From Ruminococcaceae bacterium UBA1036 (lineage in GTDB: Bacteria > Bacillota > Clostridia > Oscillospirales > Acutalibacteraceae), in NCBI GenBank assembly GCA_002316805.1, contig DCEF01000021.1:1645-25730 (forward strand): DNA of 24,086 nucleotides, read 5' to 3'. The translations under genes were made by a program, and so were the position numbers. Positions 6,996 through 14,887 of this stretch are shown here, in pieces; positions within the stretch are counted from its first letter, which is position 1, and each line of letters starts with the position of its first letter. The notes below the pieces were generated by a model. The model was not told the origin of the DNA and ran no database searches. It was given only the letters and a program-made list of their open reading frames with translations.

Positions 6996-7880
6996 TTGAC
7001 ATTTGTTGAATTTCTGCAGCAGCTGATAAACGGCCTTTCCCTCGGAAGTGTTTATGCGCTTATAGCGCTTGGCTACACAATGGTTTATGGCATCATCGGC
7101 CTTATAAACTTTGCGCACTGCGATATCTACATGGTCGGTGCTTACATAGGCTTTTTTGCAGCGACGAGCCTGCACCTTCCATTTATCCCAACGCTGATTC
7201 TGGCAATGGCCGGCGCGGGCATAGTGGGTGTGCTTGTTGAGCGCATAGCTTACAGACCACTGAGAAAGGCTTCCAACATCTCGCTGCTGATTACTGCAAT
7301 GGGTGTTTCACTCCTGCTTGAAAATGGTTTCAACTGCATTTTCGGAGGAGACCCTCGCAGCTATCCGCACGATATCCTCAAACAGACAAATATTGAGCTT
7401 GGGCCGGTCCACACCGATTCATTGCACCTTATAATCCTCGCTACATCGCTCGTCCTCATGGTGCTGCTGCAGATTATCATTTACCGTACCAAAATCGGCA
7501 AGGCAATGCGCGCAACATCAGCGGACAAAGATGCGGCCGCCTTGATGGGGATTAACGTTAACGCCACAATTTCCGCTACCTTCGCCATCGGCTCCGCACT
7601 TGCAGGTGCCGCTGGTGTGCTCGTTGGCATCCTCTACAACAGCATTGACCCTTACATGGGCATCCAGCCGGGCATTAAGGCGTTTACGGCTGCGGTGTTC
7701 GGCGGCATCGGGCTTATCCCGGGTGCTTTTCTTGGCGGGCTCATACTCGGCGTTATCGAGACGTTCGTTACGGCGTGGTATTCTCCGCTTGCCGGCGCTA
7801 TCGGGTTCATAATCCTTATCATCATATTGATTATTAAACCGAGCGGGCTGCTTGGCAAAAAAGTCAGTGAGAAAGTGTAG
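6996..7880 (+). CDS. livH: Branched-chain amino acid ABC transporter permease LivH
   Basis: A 294-residue integral membrane permease, the usual LivH length. It begins with a TTG codon at 6996, supported by a perfect AAGGAGGT (6981-6988) seven bases upstream. The N-terminus FLQQLINGLSLGSVYALIALGYTMVYGIIGLINFAHCDIY is the family hallmark (given here in parts: QLINGLSLGSVYALIALGYT, then GIIGLINFAH). It also has the cytoplasmic coupling loop KIGKAMRATSADKDAAALMG and the C-terminal GGIGLIPGAFLGGLILGV. About eight membrane segments. It pairs with LivM to form the channel, with LivG and LivF as the ATPases. The TTG start may moderate its yield relative to livJ. Its stop directly abuts the livM reading frame. 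Confidence 0.95.
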   Translation: MTFVEFLQQLINGLSLGSVYALIALGYTMVYGIIGLINFAHCDIYMVGAYIGFFAATSLHLPFIPTLILAMAGAGIVGVLVERIAYRPLRKASNISLLITAMGVSLLLENGFNCIFGGDPRSYPHDILKQTNIELGPVHTDSLHLIILATSLVLMVLLQIIIYRTKIGKAMRATSADKDAAALMGINVNATISATFAIGSALAGAAGVLVGILYNSIDPYMGIQPGIKAFTAAVFGGIGLIPGAFLGGLILGVIETFVTAWYSPLAGAIGFIILIIILIIKPSGLLGKKVSEKV

Positions 7881-7889
7881 GTGGCAGAG

Positions 7890-8840
7890 ATGATGAAGAC
7901 GTATGTAAAAAAATTAGTTGCTTTTCTTGCAGCTTCGGCTGTGGTTTTCGTGGTATTTTCTCTGCTGCTTTCAAACGGCGTGATAAATGCCTATTACAAG
8001 CAGATAATTATGACCGTCTGCATTAATATTATCCTTGCGCTGAGCGCAAACCTGATAATCAATTTTACAGGCCAACTGACACTTGGCCATTCGGCTTTTA
8101 TGGCCATTGGCGCATATGCGGCGGCTGCCATATACCGAGTTGGCCTTCCGTTCTTCTTTTCGCTGATTTTCGGCAGCCTTGTAGCGGCGCTTTTCGGCTT
8201 CCTAATAGGCTTGCCTACGCTAAGGCTTAAAGGTGACTACCTTGCCATTACGACTATGGGTTTCTGCCAGATTATAGTGGTTGTGCTGCAGAATATCCCG
8301 CAGTTCGGCGGGGCGCAGGGCATGACGGGCATCCCTGCGGAGACGACGTTCGCGTGGGTATTCTTCACAATGATTATAACAATTATTGTTCTGTACCACG
8401 TTGTCAATTCACGCCAGGGCCGCGCGATGATTTCCGTGCGTGAGGACGAGATAGCCGCAGAGGCCATGGGCATAAATACGACCCATTACAAGGTCATGGC
8501 CTTTACAATCGGCGCATTTTTTGCAGGGCTTGCGGGTGGGCTTTATGCTTTCCTGATGATGTTCATTGAGCCTACGCAGTTCAACTACTTCAAATCGATG
8601 GATCTTGTCATTTATGTTGTCCTCGGCGGCAGCGGCAATTTCGCAGGATGCATTGCTTCTACAGGTATACTGACGCTTTTGCCGGAAGTCCTTCGCTTCC
8701 TTGGAAATTACCGTATGGTTGTTTACCCGCTGCTTCTGATTATCATTATGATTATGCGTGCAAAGAATATCAGGCTTTCACGTCTTGTAGGCATGTTCCG
8801 CAGAACCGGCAAGGAAGGTGACAACAATGCCGCTGCTTGA
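7890..8840 (+). CDS. livM: Branched-chain amino acid ABC transporter permease LivM
   Basis: A 316-residue membrane permease, second channel subunit. Recognised by NLIINFTGQLTLGHSAFMAIGAYAAA (in parts: FTGQLTLGHSAFMAIGAY), RLKGDYLAITTMGF and the coupling loop SRQGRAMISVREDEIAAEAMG, all typical of LivM. The reading frame is open from a GTG at 7881, but that codon abuts the livH stop and lacks a spaced Shine-Dalgarno. AGGTGG (7879-7884) fits an ATG at 7890 (five bases) or 7893 (eight bases) better, so 7890 is used here and 7893 is equally possible. Overlaps livG by 14 bases, implying coupled translation of permease and ATPase. Confidence 0.93.
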   Translation: MMKTYVKKLVAFLAASAVVFVVFSLLLSNGVINAYYKQIIMTVCINIILALSANLIINFTGQLTLGHSAFMAIGAYAAAAIYRVGLPFFFSLIFGSLVAALFGFLIGLPTLRLKGDYLAITTMGFCQIIVVVLQNIPQFGGAQGMTGIPAETTFAWVFFTMIITIIVLYHVVNSRQGRAMISVREDEIAAEAMGINTTHYKVMAFTIGAFFAGLAGGLYAFLMMFIEPTQFNYFKSMDLVIYVVLGGSGNFAGCIASTGILTLLPEVLRFLGNYRMVVYPLLLIIIMIMRAKNIRLSRLVGMFRRTGKEGDNNAAA

Positions 8841-9600
8841 TATTAAAAATATTTCGATTCAGTTCGGCGGCCTTTCTGCCGTTGACAAATTTTCAATGTC
8901 GATTGGCGAAAATGACATATATGGCCTTATTGGGCCGAATGGCGCCGGAAAAACGACCGTTTTCAACATGCTAACGGGTGTTTATTCGCCGGACTCAGGA
9001 ACTATAATGTTCGACGGAAAATCGATTGCAGGCATGAAGCCTTACGACATCACAAGAATGCGGATTGCCCGCACATTCCAGAATATCCGCCTTATGAAAA
9101 ACCTTTCGGTGCTTGACAATGTTAAAATTTCATTCGTTAGCCAGACAGATTACGGCCTTGCAACTTCAATACTCAGGCTGCCGGCGTATTTCCACCAGGA
9201 GAAAGACATTGAAGAAAAGTCGATGGCACTGCTTAAAGTGTTTAACCTTGATGGCAAAAAAGACGAAAAAGCAGCTAACTTGCCTTATGGGGAACAGCGC
9301 AGGCTTGAGATAGCGCGCGCACTTGCCACAAACCCAAAGCTTCTGCTACTCGACGAGCCGGCAGCAGGCATGAACCCTCAGGAGACACAGGAGCTTACGG
9401 AACTTATCCGCTGGATACGCGAAAAATTCCATATTGCCATCTTGCTGATAGAGCATGATATGCGGCTTGTGATGGGCGTTTGCGAAAAGATTATTGTGCT
9501 GGACTACGGCAAGATAATTGCCGAAGGTACGCCAAAGGAAATCCAGAGCAACCCGAAGGTAATCGAAGCCTATCTCGGTGAGGAGGCGCCCCATGCTTAA
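8827..9600 (+). CDS. livG: Branched-chain amino acid ABC transporter ATP-binding protein LivG
   Basis: A 257-residue ATPase subunit. Walker A GPNGAGKT is at residues 36-43, the family-typical signature variant LPYGEQRRLEIARAL (in place of LSGGQ) lies mid-protein, Walker B is LLLLDEPAAGMNP, and the switch His is in LIEHDM. The insertion between Walker A and signature (TFQNIRLMKNLSVLDNV) matches LivG. The start at 8827 is preferred to the in-frame GTG at 8818 because GGAAGGTG lies about eight bases upstream. Its 5' end overlaps livM and its 3' end overlaps livF by eight bases. Works as a heterodimer with LivF on the cytoplasmic face of LivHM. Confidence 0.95.
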   Translation: MPLLDIKNISIQFGGLSAVDKFSMSIGENDIYGLIGPNGAGKTTVFNMLTGVYSPDSGTIMFDGKSIAGMKPYDITRMRIARTFQNIRLMKNLSVLDNVKISFVSQTDYGLATSILRLPAYFHQEKDIEEKSMALLKVFNLDGKKDEKAANLPYGEQRRLEIARALATNPKLLLLDEPAAGMNPQETQELTELIRWIREKFHIAILLIEHDMRLVMGVCEKIIVLDYGKIIAEGTPKEIQSNPKVIEAYLGEEAPHA

Positions 9601-10300
9601 AGTTTCTCATCTGAATGTGTTTTACGGCGGCATACATGCCCTTGACGATGTAAATATCGAGGTCAAAGATGGCGAGATAGTTACGCTTATCGGCGCGAAT
9701 GGAGCCGGAAAAACCTCGACCCTACGGGCAATTTCGGGCCTTGTAGACGCTGCGCCGGGGAGCAGCATCCAGTTCGACGGGCAGGAGCTGACTAAAGTTC
9801 CTGCACATAAAATCCCGTATCTCGGCATTTCGCATGTGCCTGAAGGGCGGCGCATTTTTGCAAGCATGACTGTGCAGGAAAACCTTCAGCTCGGCGCCTA
9901 CTGCCGCAAAGACAAAAATAACCTTGCACAGGACTACAAAACAGTCTTTGAAAAGTTCCCGCGCCTTAAAGAGCGCATGAAGCAGCGCGCTGGTACACTC
10001 AGCGGCGGCGAGCAGCAAATGCTTGCCATGGGCCGCGCGTTGATGTCCCGCCCGAAAATCATGCTGATGGATGAGCCGTCAATGGGTCTTGCGCCTATAA
10101 TCGTAAAAGAGATTTTCTCAATTATCCAGAGCATAAATAAATCAGGTACAACCATACTGCTTGTTGAGCAGAACGCAAATATGGCGCTCTCCATTGCAGA
10201 CCGTGCCTATGTTATCGAAACGGGGCGCATAACAATGGAAGGGAAAGCCTCAGAACTGCTTAATAACGAAGATGTTAAAAAAGCATACCTTGGAGGGTGA
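9593..10300 (+). CDS. livF: Branched-chain amino acid ABC transporter ATP-binding protein LivF
   Basis: A 235-residue ATPase subunit, standard LivF length. Walker A GANGAGKT at residues 34-41, signature LSGGEQQMLAMGRAL, Walker B IMLMDEPSMGLAP and the LivF-specific LLVEQNANMALSIADRAYVIETG (in parts: LLVEQNANMAL, ADRAYVIETG). ATG 9593 is used because GAGGAGG (9580-9586) lies six bases upstream; an upstream in-frame GTG at 9578 contains part of that site. Final gene of the liv operon, followed 16 bases later by an intrinsic terminator. The operon is complete, with one binding protein, so transport should be functional without genes elsewhere. Confidence 0.95.
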   Translation: MLKVSHLNVFYGGIHALDDVNIEVKDGEIVTLIGANGAGKTSTLRAISGLVDAAPGSSIQFDGQELTKVPAHKIPYLGISHVPEGRRIFASMTVQENLQLGAYCRKDKNNLAQDYKTVFEKFPRLKERMKQRAGTLSGGEQQMLAMGRALMSRPKIMLMDEPSMGLAPIIVKEIFSIIQSINKSGTTILLVEQNANMALSIADRAYVIETGRITMEGKASELLNNEDVKKAYLGG

Positions 10301-10316
10301 AAATCCTCAGGAGCCT

Positions 10317-10342
10317 GCCCGCTTTTGGGCGGGCCTTTTTTT
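10317..10342 (+). terminator. Intrinsic terminator of the liv operon
   Basis: GCCCGC (10317-10322), loop TTTTGG, GCGGGC (10329-10334), then C and seven T residues. A compact GC stem and T-run 16 bases after livF; a textbook Rho-independent terminator. Confidence 0.9.
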
Positions 10343-10366
10343 ATGCTTTAGCTTTTGTAAAAAGCC

Positions 10367-10395
10367 TTGACATTCTTAAAGCCTTACTTTATAGT
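10367..10395 (+). promoter_or_regulatory. Promoter of the AmmeMemoRadiSam operon
   Basis: TTGACA (10367-10372), 17 bases, TATAGT (10390-10395). Just downstream, CTGCT-AA-AGCAG (10397-10408) overlaps the expected start site, and AGCAGC (10404-10409) can instead pair with GCTGCT (10430-10435) in the leader. These could be an operator or a small leader structure. Confidence 0.75.
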
Positions 10396-10470
10396 ACTGC
10401 TAAAGCAGCAAAATATATTACAGATAATGGCTGCTGAACTGTAAGAATATTTTATAGGAGGCGATTTTTA

Positions 10471-11856
10471 ATGCCCGTTGTGGCTGCCTTTGCCGTACCC
10501 CATCCGCCGATTATCCTTCCGGAAATTGGACGCGGCGAGGAAAAGAAAATCCAGAAAACAATTGACGCTTACCGCGCTGCCATGCGTCAGGCCGCTGAGC
10601 TTAGGCCTGAAACGATTGTGGTGTTGAGCCCGCACACCGTGCTTTATGCCGATTATTTTCACATTTCGCCGGGGGAGGAAGCATATGGCGACTTTGCCCA
10701 ATTTGGCGCGCCGCAGGTGTGTATTCAGGTGAAGTATGACAACGAATTTGTAAAGGAACTTTCATCGCTGTGCGGAAAGGAAAAGATACCGGCGGGGACT
10801 TTCGGCGAAAAGAACCCGCAACTTGACCACGCAACGATGATACCCCTGCGCTTTCTCAGTGAATTCACCGCACTTTGCCCGATTGTCCGCATAGGCCTTT
10901 CGGGGCTTTCGCCCCAGATGCACTATCGTCTTGGCCAGTGTATTGCAAAAACGGCGGAAAAACTTAACCGTCGCGTTGTGATGATTGCGAGCGGTGACCT
11001 TTCGCACAAACTGAAAACAGACGGCCCTTACGGGTTTGCGGCAGAGGGCCCAAAATTTGACGGCATAGCTACAAATGCGCTGGGCAAGGGCGATTTTCTG
11101 AGGCTGCTGGAACTCGACCCGGATTTCTGTGAATCGGCAGCCGAGTGTGGCCTGCGCTCATACTGGATAATGTCGGGTGCACTTGACGGAAAGGCGGTCG
11201 ATAGCCGCCTGCTTTCTTATGAAGGCCCGTTCGGGGTTGGGTATGGGGTTGCGTCGTTCCGCGTTACCGGGGAAGACAAGGCGCGGTGCTTTGGCGCACA
11301 GCTTGAGTCTGACCACAGGAAAAGCCTTGAGCAGCGGAAAAATACGGAGGACCCGTGGGTGCGTCTCGCACGCCTGAGCCTCGAGACGTATATCAAAACG
11401 GGTGTAAGCGCTGCGGTACCTGACAACCTTCCTGACGGGCTCACAAATAAAAAGGCAGGTGTGTTCGTCACGCTTAAAAAAGACGGGCAGCTCCGTGGAT
11501 GCATAGGAACTATAAGGCCTGTGCAGGACAGCATTGCCGAGGAGATACTGCGCAATGCGATATCCGCCGGCACGCGCGACCCGCGTTTTTCGCCCGTAAA
11601 GCCAGAAGAGCTGCCGGAGCTCCTATACAGCGTTGATGTGCTCGGTGAGCCTGAACCAATCAAATCAAAAGATGAACTCGACACAAAACGCTATGGCGTG
11701 ATAGTTGAGAACGGCCCGCGTTGCGGCCTTCTCCTTCCGAACCTTGCAGGGATAGATACGCCCGAAGAGCAGATATCTATTGCACGGAAAAAAGCAGGCA
11801 TTTCACCCGACGAACCGGTCAAAATGTACCGCTTTGAGGTGGTGCGCCACACATGA
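10471..11856 (+). CDS. amrA: AmmeMemoRadiSam system protein A: Memo/LigB-like domain fused to AMMECR1
   Basis: A 461-residue two-domain protein. Residues about 1-265 resemble the class III extradiol dioxygenase/Memo fold, with likely metal-site residues His11 (VPHPPIILPEIG), His55 (LSPHT), His120 (LDHATMIPL) and His179 (SGDLSH). Residues about 290-461 are an AMMECR1 domain with its invariant LRGCIG motif and RDPRFSPV. In many organisms these are separate genes (protein A and protein B) beside a radical SAM gene; here A and B are fused, which supports a physical complex. The reaction is unknown; proposals in the literature include modification of a macromolecule and redox or iron handling. AGGAGG lies nine bases before the start. 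The stop overlaps the next start as ATGA. Confidence 0.92.
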   Translation: MPVVAAFAVPHPPIILPEIGRGEEKKIQKTIDAYRAAMRQAAELRPETIVVLSPHTVLYADYFHISPGEEAYGDFAQFGAPQVCIQVKYDNEFVKELSSLCGKEKIPAGTFGEKNPQLDHATMIPLRFLSEFTALCPIVRIGLSGLSPQMHYRLGQCIAKTAEKLNRRVVMIASGDLSHKLKTDGPYGFAAEGPKFDGIATNALGKGDFLRLLELDPDFCESAAECGLRSYWIMSGALDGKAVDSRLLSYEGPFGVGYGVASFRVTGEDKARCFGAQLESDHRKSLEQRKNTEDPWVRLARLSLETYIKTGVSAAVPDNLPDGLTNKKAGVFVTLKKDGQLRGCIGTIRPVQDSIAEEILRNAISAGTRDPRFSPVKPEELPELLYSVDVLGEPEPIKSKDELDTKRYGVIVENGPRCGLLLPNLAGIDTPEEQISIARKKAGISPDEPVKMYRFEVVRHT

Positions 11857-12683
11857 AGACAGACTGTAACTTATGCCCTCACCATTGTTCGCTGGAAGAA
11901 GGGCAGACAGGGCTCTGCCGGGCGCGGGCAAATAAAGGCGGAGAAATCACATGCACAAATTATGGCCGCATAACGTCGCTTGCGCTTGACCCTGTGGAAA
12001 AGAAACCGCTCCGGCGGTTTTACCCTGGGCGGTGGATACTTTCGGTCGGCAGCTATGGGTGCAACCTGCGCTGCCCGTTTTGCCAGAACTGTGAAATTTC
12101 CATGAAAGGCGATGATTCCGGCACAGCGTTCATTTCACCGGAAGAACTTGTTGAACAGGCCGTGGAACTTGCTGGGGAACCGCGCGGCAATATCGGCGTT
12201 GCATTTACATATAACGAGCCGCTCATAAGCTTTGAGTATGTGCGCGACTGTGCAGAGCTTCTGCAGAAAGCGGGCCTTAAAACTGTGCTTGTCACAAACG
12301 GCTACATTTGTGAAGAGCCGCTGCAAAAGCTCCTGCCGTTTGTAGACGCGATGAATATCGACCTCAAAGGCTTTACTCCGCAATACTATGAGTGGCTTGG
12401 AGGTGATCTTGAGACGGTGAAGCGCACTGTTGAGCTTTCAGTGAAAAAATGCCATGTTGAGGTGACTACTCTTGTTGTGCCCGGCAAAAATGATTTTGTG
12501 GACGAGATGGAGGACGAATCCTCGTGGCTTGCTTCGCTGAGCCCTGAGATACCTCTCCATATCAGCCGCTTTTTCCCGCGCTTCCATATGGAAGATACTT
12601 CCTCGACGCCTGTGGAAACGGTTTACGGGCTGTGCCGGACGGCGCAGAAATACCTTAAATATGTTTATGCCGGAAACTGCTGA
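11853..12683 (+). CDS. amrS: AmmeMemoRadiSam system radical SAM enzyme
   Basis: A 276-residue radical SAM protein of the pyruvate-formate-lyase-activase-like type. The 4Fe-4S/SAM motif CxxxCxxC is at Cys70, Cys74 and Cys77 within SYGCNLRCPFCQN. An N-terminal cysteine group, Cys5, Cys8, Cys12 and Cys22, may bind a second metal or cluster. Other family marks are FTYNEPLISFEYV, the TNGYI stretch and DAMNIDLKGF. It would generate a 5'-deoxyadenosyl radical and act on an unknown substrate together with the Memo-AMMECR1 fusion protein. It overlaps that gene by four bases, so the two are translated in a coupled way, and it shares a terminator with the convergent gene behind it. Confidence 0.95.
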   Translation: MKTDCNLCPHHCSLEEGQTGLCRARANKGGEITCTNYGRITSLALDPVEKKPLRRFYPGRWILSVGSYGCNLRCPFCQNCEISMKGDDSGTAFISPEELVEQAVELAGEPRGNIGVAFTYNEPLISFEYVRDCAELLQKAGLKTVLVTNGYICEEPLQKLLPFVDAMNIDLKGFTPQYYEWLGGDLETVKRTVELSVKKCHVEVTTLVVPGKNDFVDEMEDESSWLASLSPEIPLHISRFFPRFHMEDTSSTPVETVYGLCRTAQKYLKYVYAGNC

Positions 12684-12698
12684 GTCTGTTTTGGCAGT

Positions 12699-12735
12699 AA
12701 AAGCTCCTAAAGAGCAAATCTTCAGGAGCTTTTTT
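12699..12735. terminator. Bidirectional intrinsic terminator
   Basis: AAAAGCTCCT (12699-12708) pairs perfectly with AGGAGCTTTT (12724-12733). T-runs follow on both strands, so it can end amrS from the left and the AI-2E family gene from the right. The minus-strand stop codon (12734-12736) sits inside the T-run side. Confidence 0.88.
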
Positions 12736-13918
12736 AATGCCCGTCCGCTTTATGAGCAGGTTCAGGCTTATCAGCGGGGCAGTTTATGTGCTTTTCACGC
12801 TTATGGATATTTTCGCGCAGGAGGGTGTAAATTACCGAGCATATCGGGATATTTATCAGCATGCCGAGAACTCCGAAAAAATTCCCGCCTATTGTGATGG
12901 CCACCATCATCCACAGTACGGGGAGCCCAACGCGCGAGCCGACAACACGCGGATAGATAAGGTTGCCTTCGAGCTGCTGGAGGATGCAGAAATAAATCAT
13001 GTACCAAATGCCCTGGATAGGGTTGGCTGTTGAGACGAGCAGGCCGCCGACCACAGTGCTGAGGAAAGAACCTATTATTGGTATAAGCGCATTGAACGCG
13101 ACGAGCACGGAAATAAGTATGGCGTATGGAAAATGGAAAATATTCATGCCCACAAAGCACAGAGTGCCAAGAATGCAGGCTTCCGTGAATGTGCCGGCAA
13201 TGCAGTTGTAAAAAGCGCGGTTTGTCAGGTGGCAGATGTGGCTTACGGTATCTGCATGTTTCCGTGGCAGGTAGGCGTAAAGAAATTTTTTAACATGGGC
13301 ATGCAGCTTTTCTTTCTGGGCGAGCGTATTGACCGCAATCACAAACGCAAGCACGGCCGAGATGGCGCCGTGGAATATGTTTGAAGTGATTGAAAAGGTA
13401 GAGCTTATGAGCTGGCTTGCTATTTTCTGGCCGTTAGTAGACAGGAACTTGCTTATGCTGCCCCAGTTTATATTGACGTTTTTAGCATATTCCGCTATTT
13501 TAGGGTGATCTTTATAGAAAGCCGAGATGCCGTTCTGGATATTTGTGAAATATGTTGGAATATTGCTTGTGAGATTTATAATCGTATGCCCAAGCTCCGG
13601 CACAACAAAGAACATCAGGAGCGTTATGAGGCCGAGGATTATTACGAATGAGACAAGAATACTCATGCTGCGGCGGATTTTCGGCCATATCTTTGTACAC
13701 CTGCGGTTAATAGGTGCAAACAGCCTGTTTTCAACCTGCACCATCAGGACATTGACAACAAATGCAATCGCAAACCCTGCAAGTATAGGCCCGATGGCAC
13801 CAAAAAAGGAGCTGAAAAAAGAAGGGACAAGGTAAAGGTTTTTAATAAGCAGGTAAAATGCGAACCCGAAAGCTATAAGAAACATGATCTTTTTCATGTT
13901 TTCTTTGTTCAGTTCCAT
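12734..13918 (-). CDS. AI-2E family transporter (membrane protein)
   Basis: A 394-residue polytopic membrane protein of the AI-2E/PerM family (DUF20), with about eight membrane segments: two near residues 10-25 and 35-60, one near 85-110, a hydrophilic middle (about 115-180), and the rest in the C-terminal half. Typical family stretches are FPYAILISVLVAFNALIPIIG (in parts: LVAFNALIPIIG) and YPRVVGSRVGLP. The start at 13918 is chosen over an in-frame codon seven residues upstream because AAGGAG lies about seven bases before it. Members export autoinducer-2 in some bacteria and act as ion antiporters or have unknown roles in others, so the name indicates family only. It stands alone with its own promoter. 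Confidence 0.92.
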   Translation of the reverse strand: MELNKENMKKIMFLIAFGFAFYLLIKNLYLVPSFFSSFFGAIGPILAGFAIAFVVNVLMVQVENRLFAPINRRCTKIWPKIRRSMSILVSFVIILGLITLLMFFVVPELGHTIINLTSNIPTYFTNIQNGISAFYKDHPKIAEYAKNVNINWGSISKFLSTNGQKIASQLISSTFSITSNIFHGAISAVLAFVIAVNTLAQKEKLHAHVKKFLYAYLPRKHADTVSHICHLTNRAFYNCIAGTFTEACILGTLCFVGMNIFHFPYAILISVLVAFNALIPIIGSFLSTVVGGLLVSTANPIQGIWYMIYFCILQQLEGNLIYPRVVGSRVGLPVLWMMVAITIGGNFFGVLGMLINIPICSVIYTLLRENIHKREKHINCPADKPEPAHKADGH

Positions 13919-13971
13919 TTGCTGCTCCTTTCTCTGCAAAAACTGCTGTTTATATTCGCTGCCTTAAAAAC

Positions 13972-14000
13972 ATTATAACGGGAACCAGGCGATAAAACAA
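13972..14000 (-). promoter_or_regulatory. Promoter of the AI-2E family gene
   Basis: Read on the minus strand: TTGTTT (14000-13995), 17 bases, TATAAT (13977-13972). The -10 box is perfect and the -35 weak. Placed about 54 bases ahead of the start codon. Confidence 0.6.
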
Positions 14001-14130
14001 GAAGAACATAAGTTCGGCAAGGCTGGCATATTTATACTGCTGTTATATAATAGCTTTTAGCTTTGCCTGAAAACATATATGGAAAAAATCTATATTAGCT
14101 GCGGCTTGCCCGTAAAAAATGCCATGCCTG

Positions 14131-14139
14131 TGCTATAAT
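14131..14139 (+). promoter_or_regulatory. Extended -10 promoter of the flavoprotein gene
   Basis: TGCTATAAT at 14131-14139 gives a perfect -10 box (14134-14139) with the TGn extension. No convincing -35 hexamer lies 16-18 bases upstream, as expected when an extended -10 compensates. Confidence 0.6.
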
Positions 14140-14176
14140 GTATACAAAACAATAAAGTAGAAAGGTGGAACTGCAG

Positions 14177-14719
14177 ATGAAAGTAGTTGCTGTTTTAGGG
14201 AGCCCGAGGGCAGAAAGCCAGTCTTCGGCCATTGCGCGTGAAGTTCTGCGCGGGGCAAAAGATGCGGGCAATGAGACCGTCGTCTATGAAATCGGCAAGA
14301 TGAATGTACGCGGCTGTGAGGGATGCGGATACTGCAAAGAGCATAATTCTGACTGCCACATAGAAGATGACCTTAAGAAATACTGGAAAGACCTGCACGA
14401 GTGCGGCGCGCTTGTGCTAAGCAGCCCGAACTATTATGCTCAGGTGACAGGGCCTATGATTACTTTTATGGACCGGCATTACTGCCTGTCTGATGCACAG
14501 GGAGGCCAGCGACTTGCCTCGGGTAAAAAAGTAGTAGGAGTCTTTTCGCAGGGCAGCAGTGATGCCAATGCGTATATGCCGCAGTACAAGTGGTACCTTA
14601 AAACTTTTACGGACCATGGCTTTACGCTTGCAGGAACTATTGTTCACGCTGGTGAAGAATCTGCTGCGCCTGGCAGCCGCGAAATGCAGGAGGCCTATAA
14701 ACTCGGGAAATCCCTGTAA
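14177..14719 (+). CDS. Flavodoxin-fold NAD(P)H-dependent oxidoreductase, possible iron-sulfur flavoprotein
   Basis: A 180-residue FMN-binding protein of the NADPH-dependent FMN reductase group: the N-terminal beta strand and phosphate-binding loop VVAVLGSPRAESQSS match the family, as does SSPNYYAQVTGPMITFMDR. Cys47, Cys50, Cys53 and Cys60 form CX2CX2CX6C, the compact cluster-binding pattern described for archaeal and clostridial iron-sulfur flavoproteins (Isf), so a 4Fe-4S centre beside FMN is possible. The start at 14177 is preferred to a GTG at 14165 because AGGTGG (14163-14168) overlaps that GTG and is well spaced for the ATG. A single-gene unit with its own promoter. The electron partner is unknown. 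Confidence 0.85.
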   Translation: MKVVAVLGSPRAESQSSAIAREVLRGAKDAGNETVVYEIGKMNVRGCEGCGYCKEHNSDCHIEDDLKKYWKDLHECGALVLSSPNYYAQVTGPMITFMDRHYCLSDAQGGQRLASGKKVVGVFSQGSSDANAYMPQYKWYLKTFTDHGFTLAGTIVHAGEESAAPGSREMQEAYKLGKSL

Positions 14720-14739
14720 TTTTATTATTGGTTTCAGAA

Positions 14740-14778
14740 GGTGTGCCCGTCAAGAACGGACATGCCTTTATTTTTTAA
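14740..14778 (+). terminator. Probable terminator behind the flavoprotein gene
   Basis: GGTGTGCCCGT (14740-14750) pairs imperfectly with a segment ending GGACATGCC (up to 14766), with one mismatch and two G-T pairs. TTTATTTTTTAATT follows. Confidence 0.6.
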
Positions 14779-14814
14779 TTTTTTTTCATAAGACAAAATG
14801 CTATGCGATTATGC

Positions 14815-14843
14815 TTGAAATACGGCCGCATTTTTATTATAAT
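14815..14843 (+). promoter_or_regulatory. Promoter of uppP
   Basis: TTGAAA (14815-14820), 17 bases, TATAAT (14838-14843). The expected transcript start near 14850 leaves a leader of about 38 bases. Confidence 0.8.
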
Positions 14844-14887
14844 GAAATATATTTTTTGGCCTGCGAAATTTTATGCGAATGTGAGTG

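Noticed and set aside
14155..14180. T-box-like sequence (AAAGGTGGAACTGCAG) before the flavoprotein gene
   Set aside because: Resembles the T-box core only loosely, there is no specifier stem or downstream terminator, and the match is simply the gene's ribosome binding site and start region.
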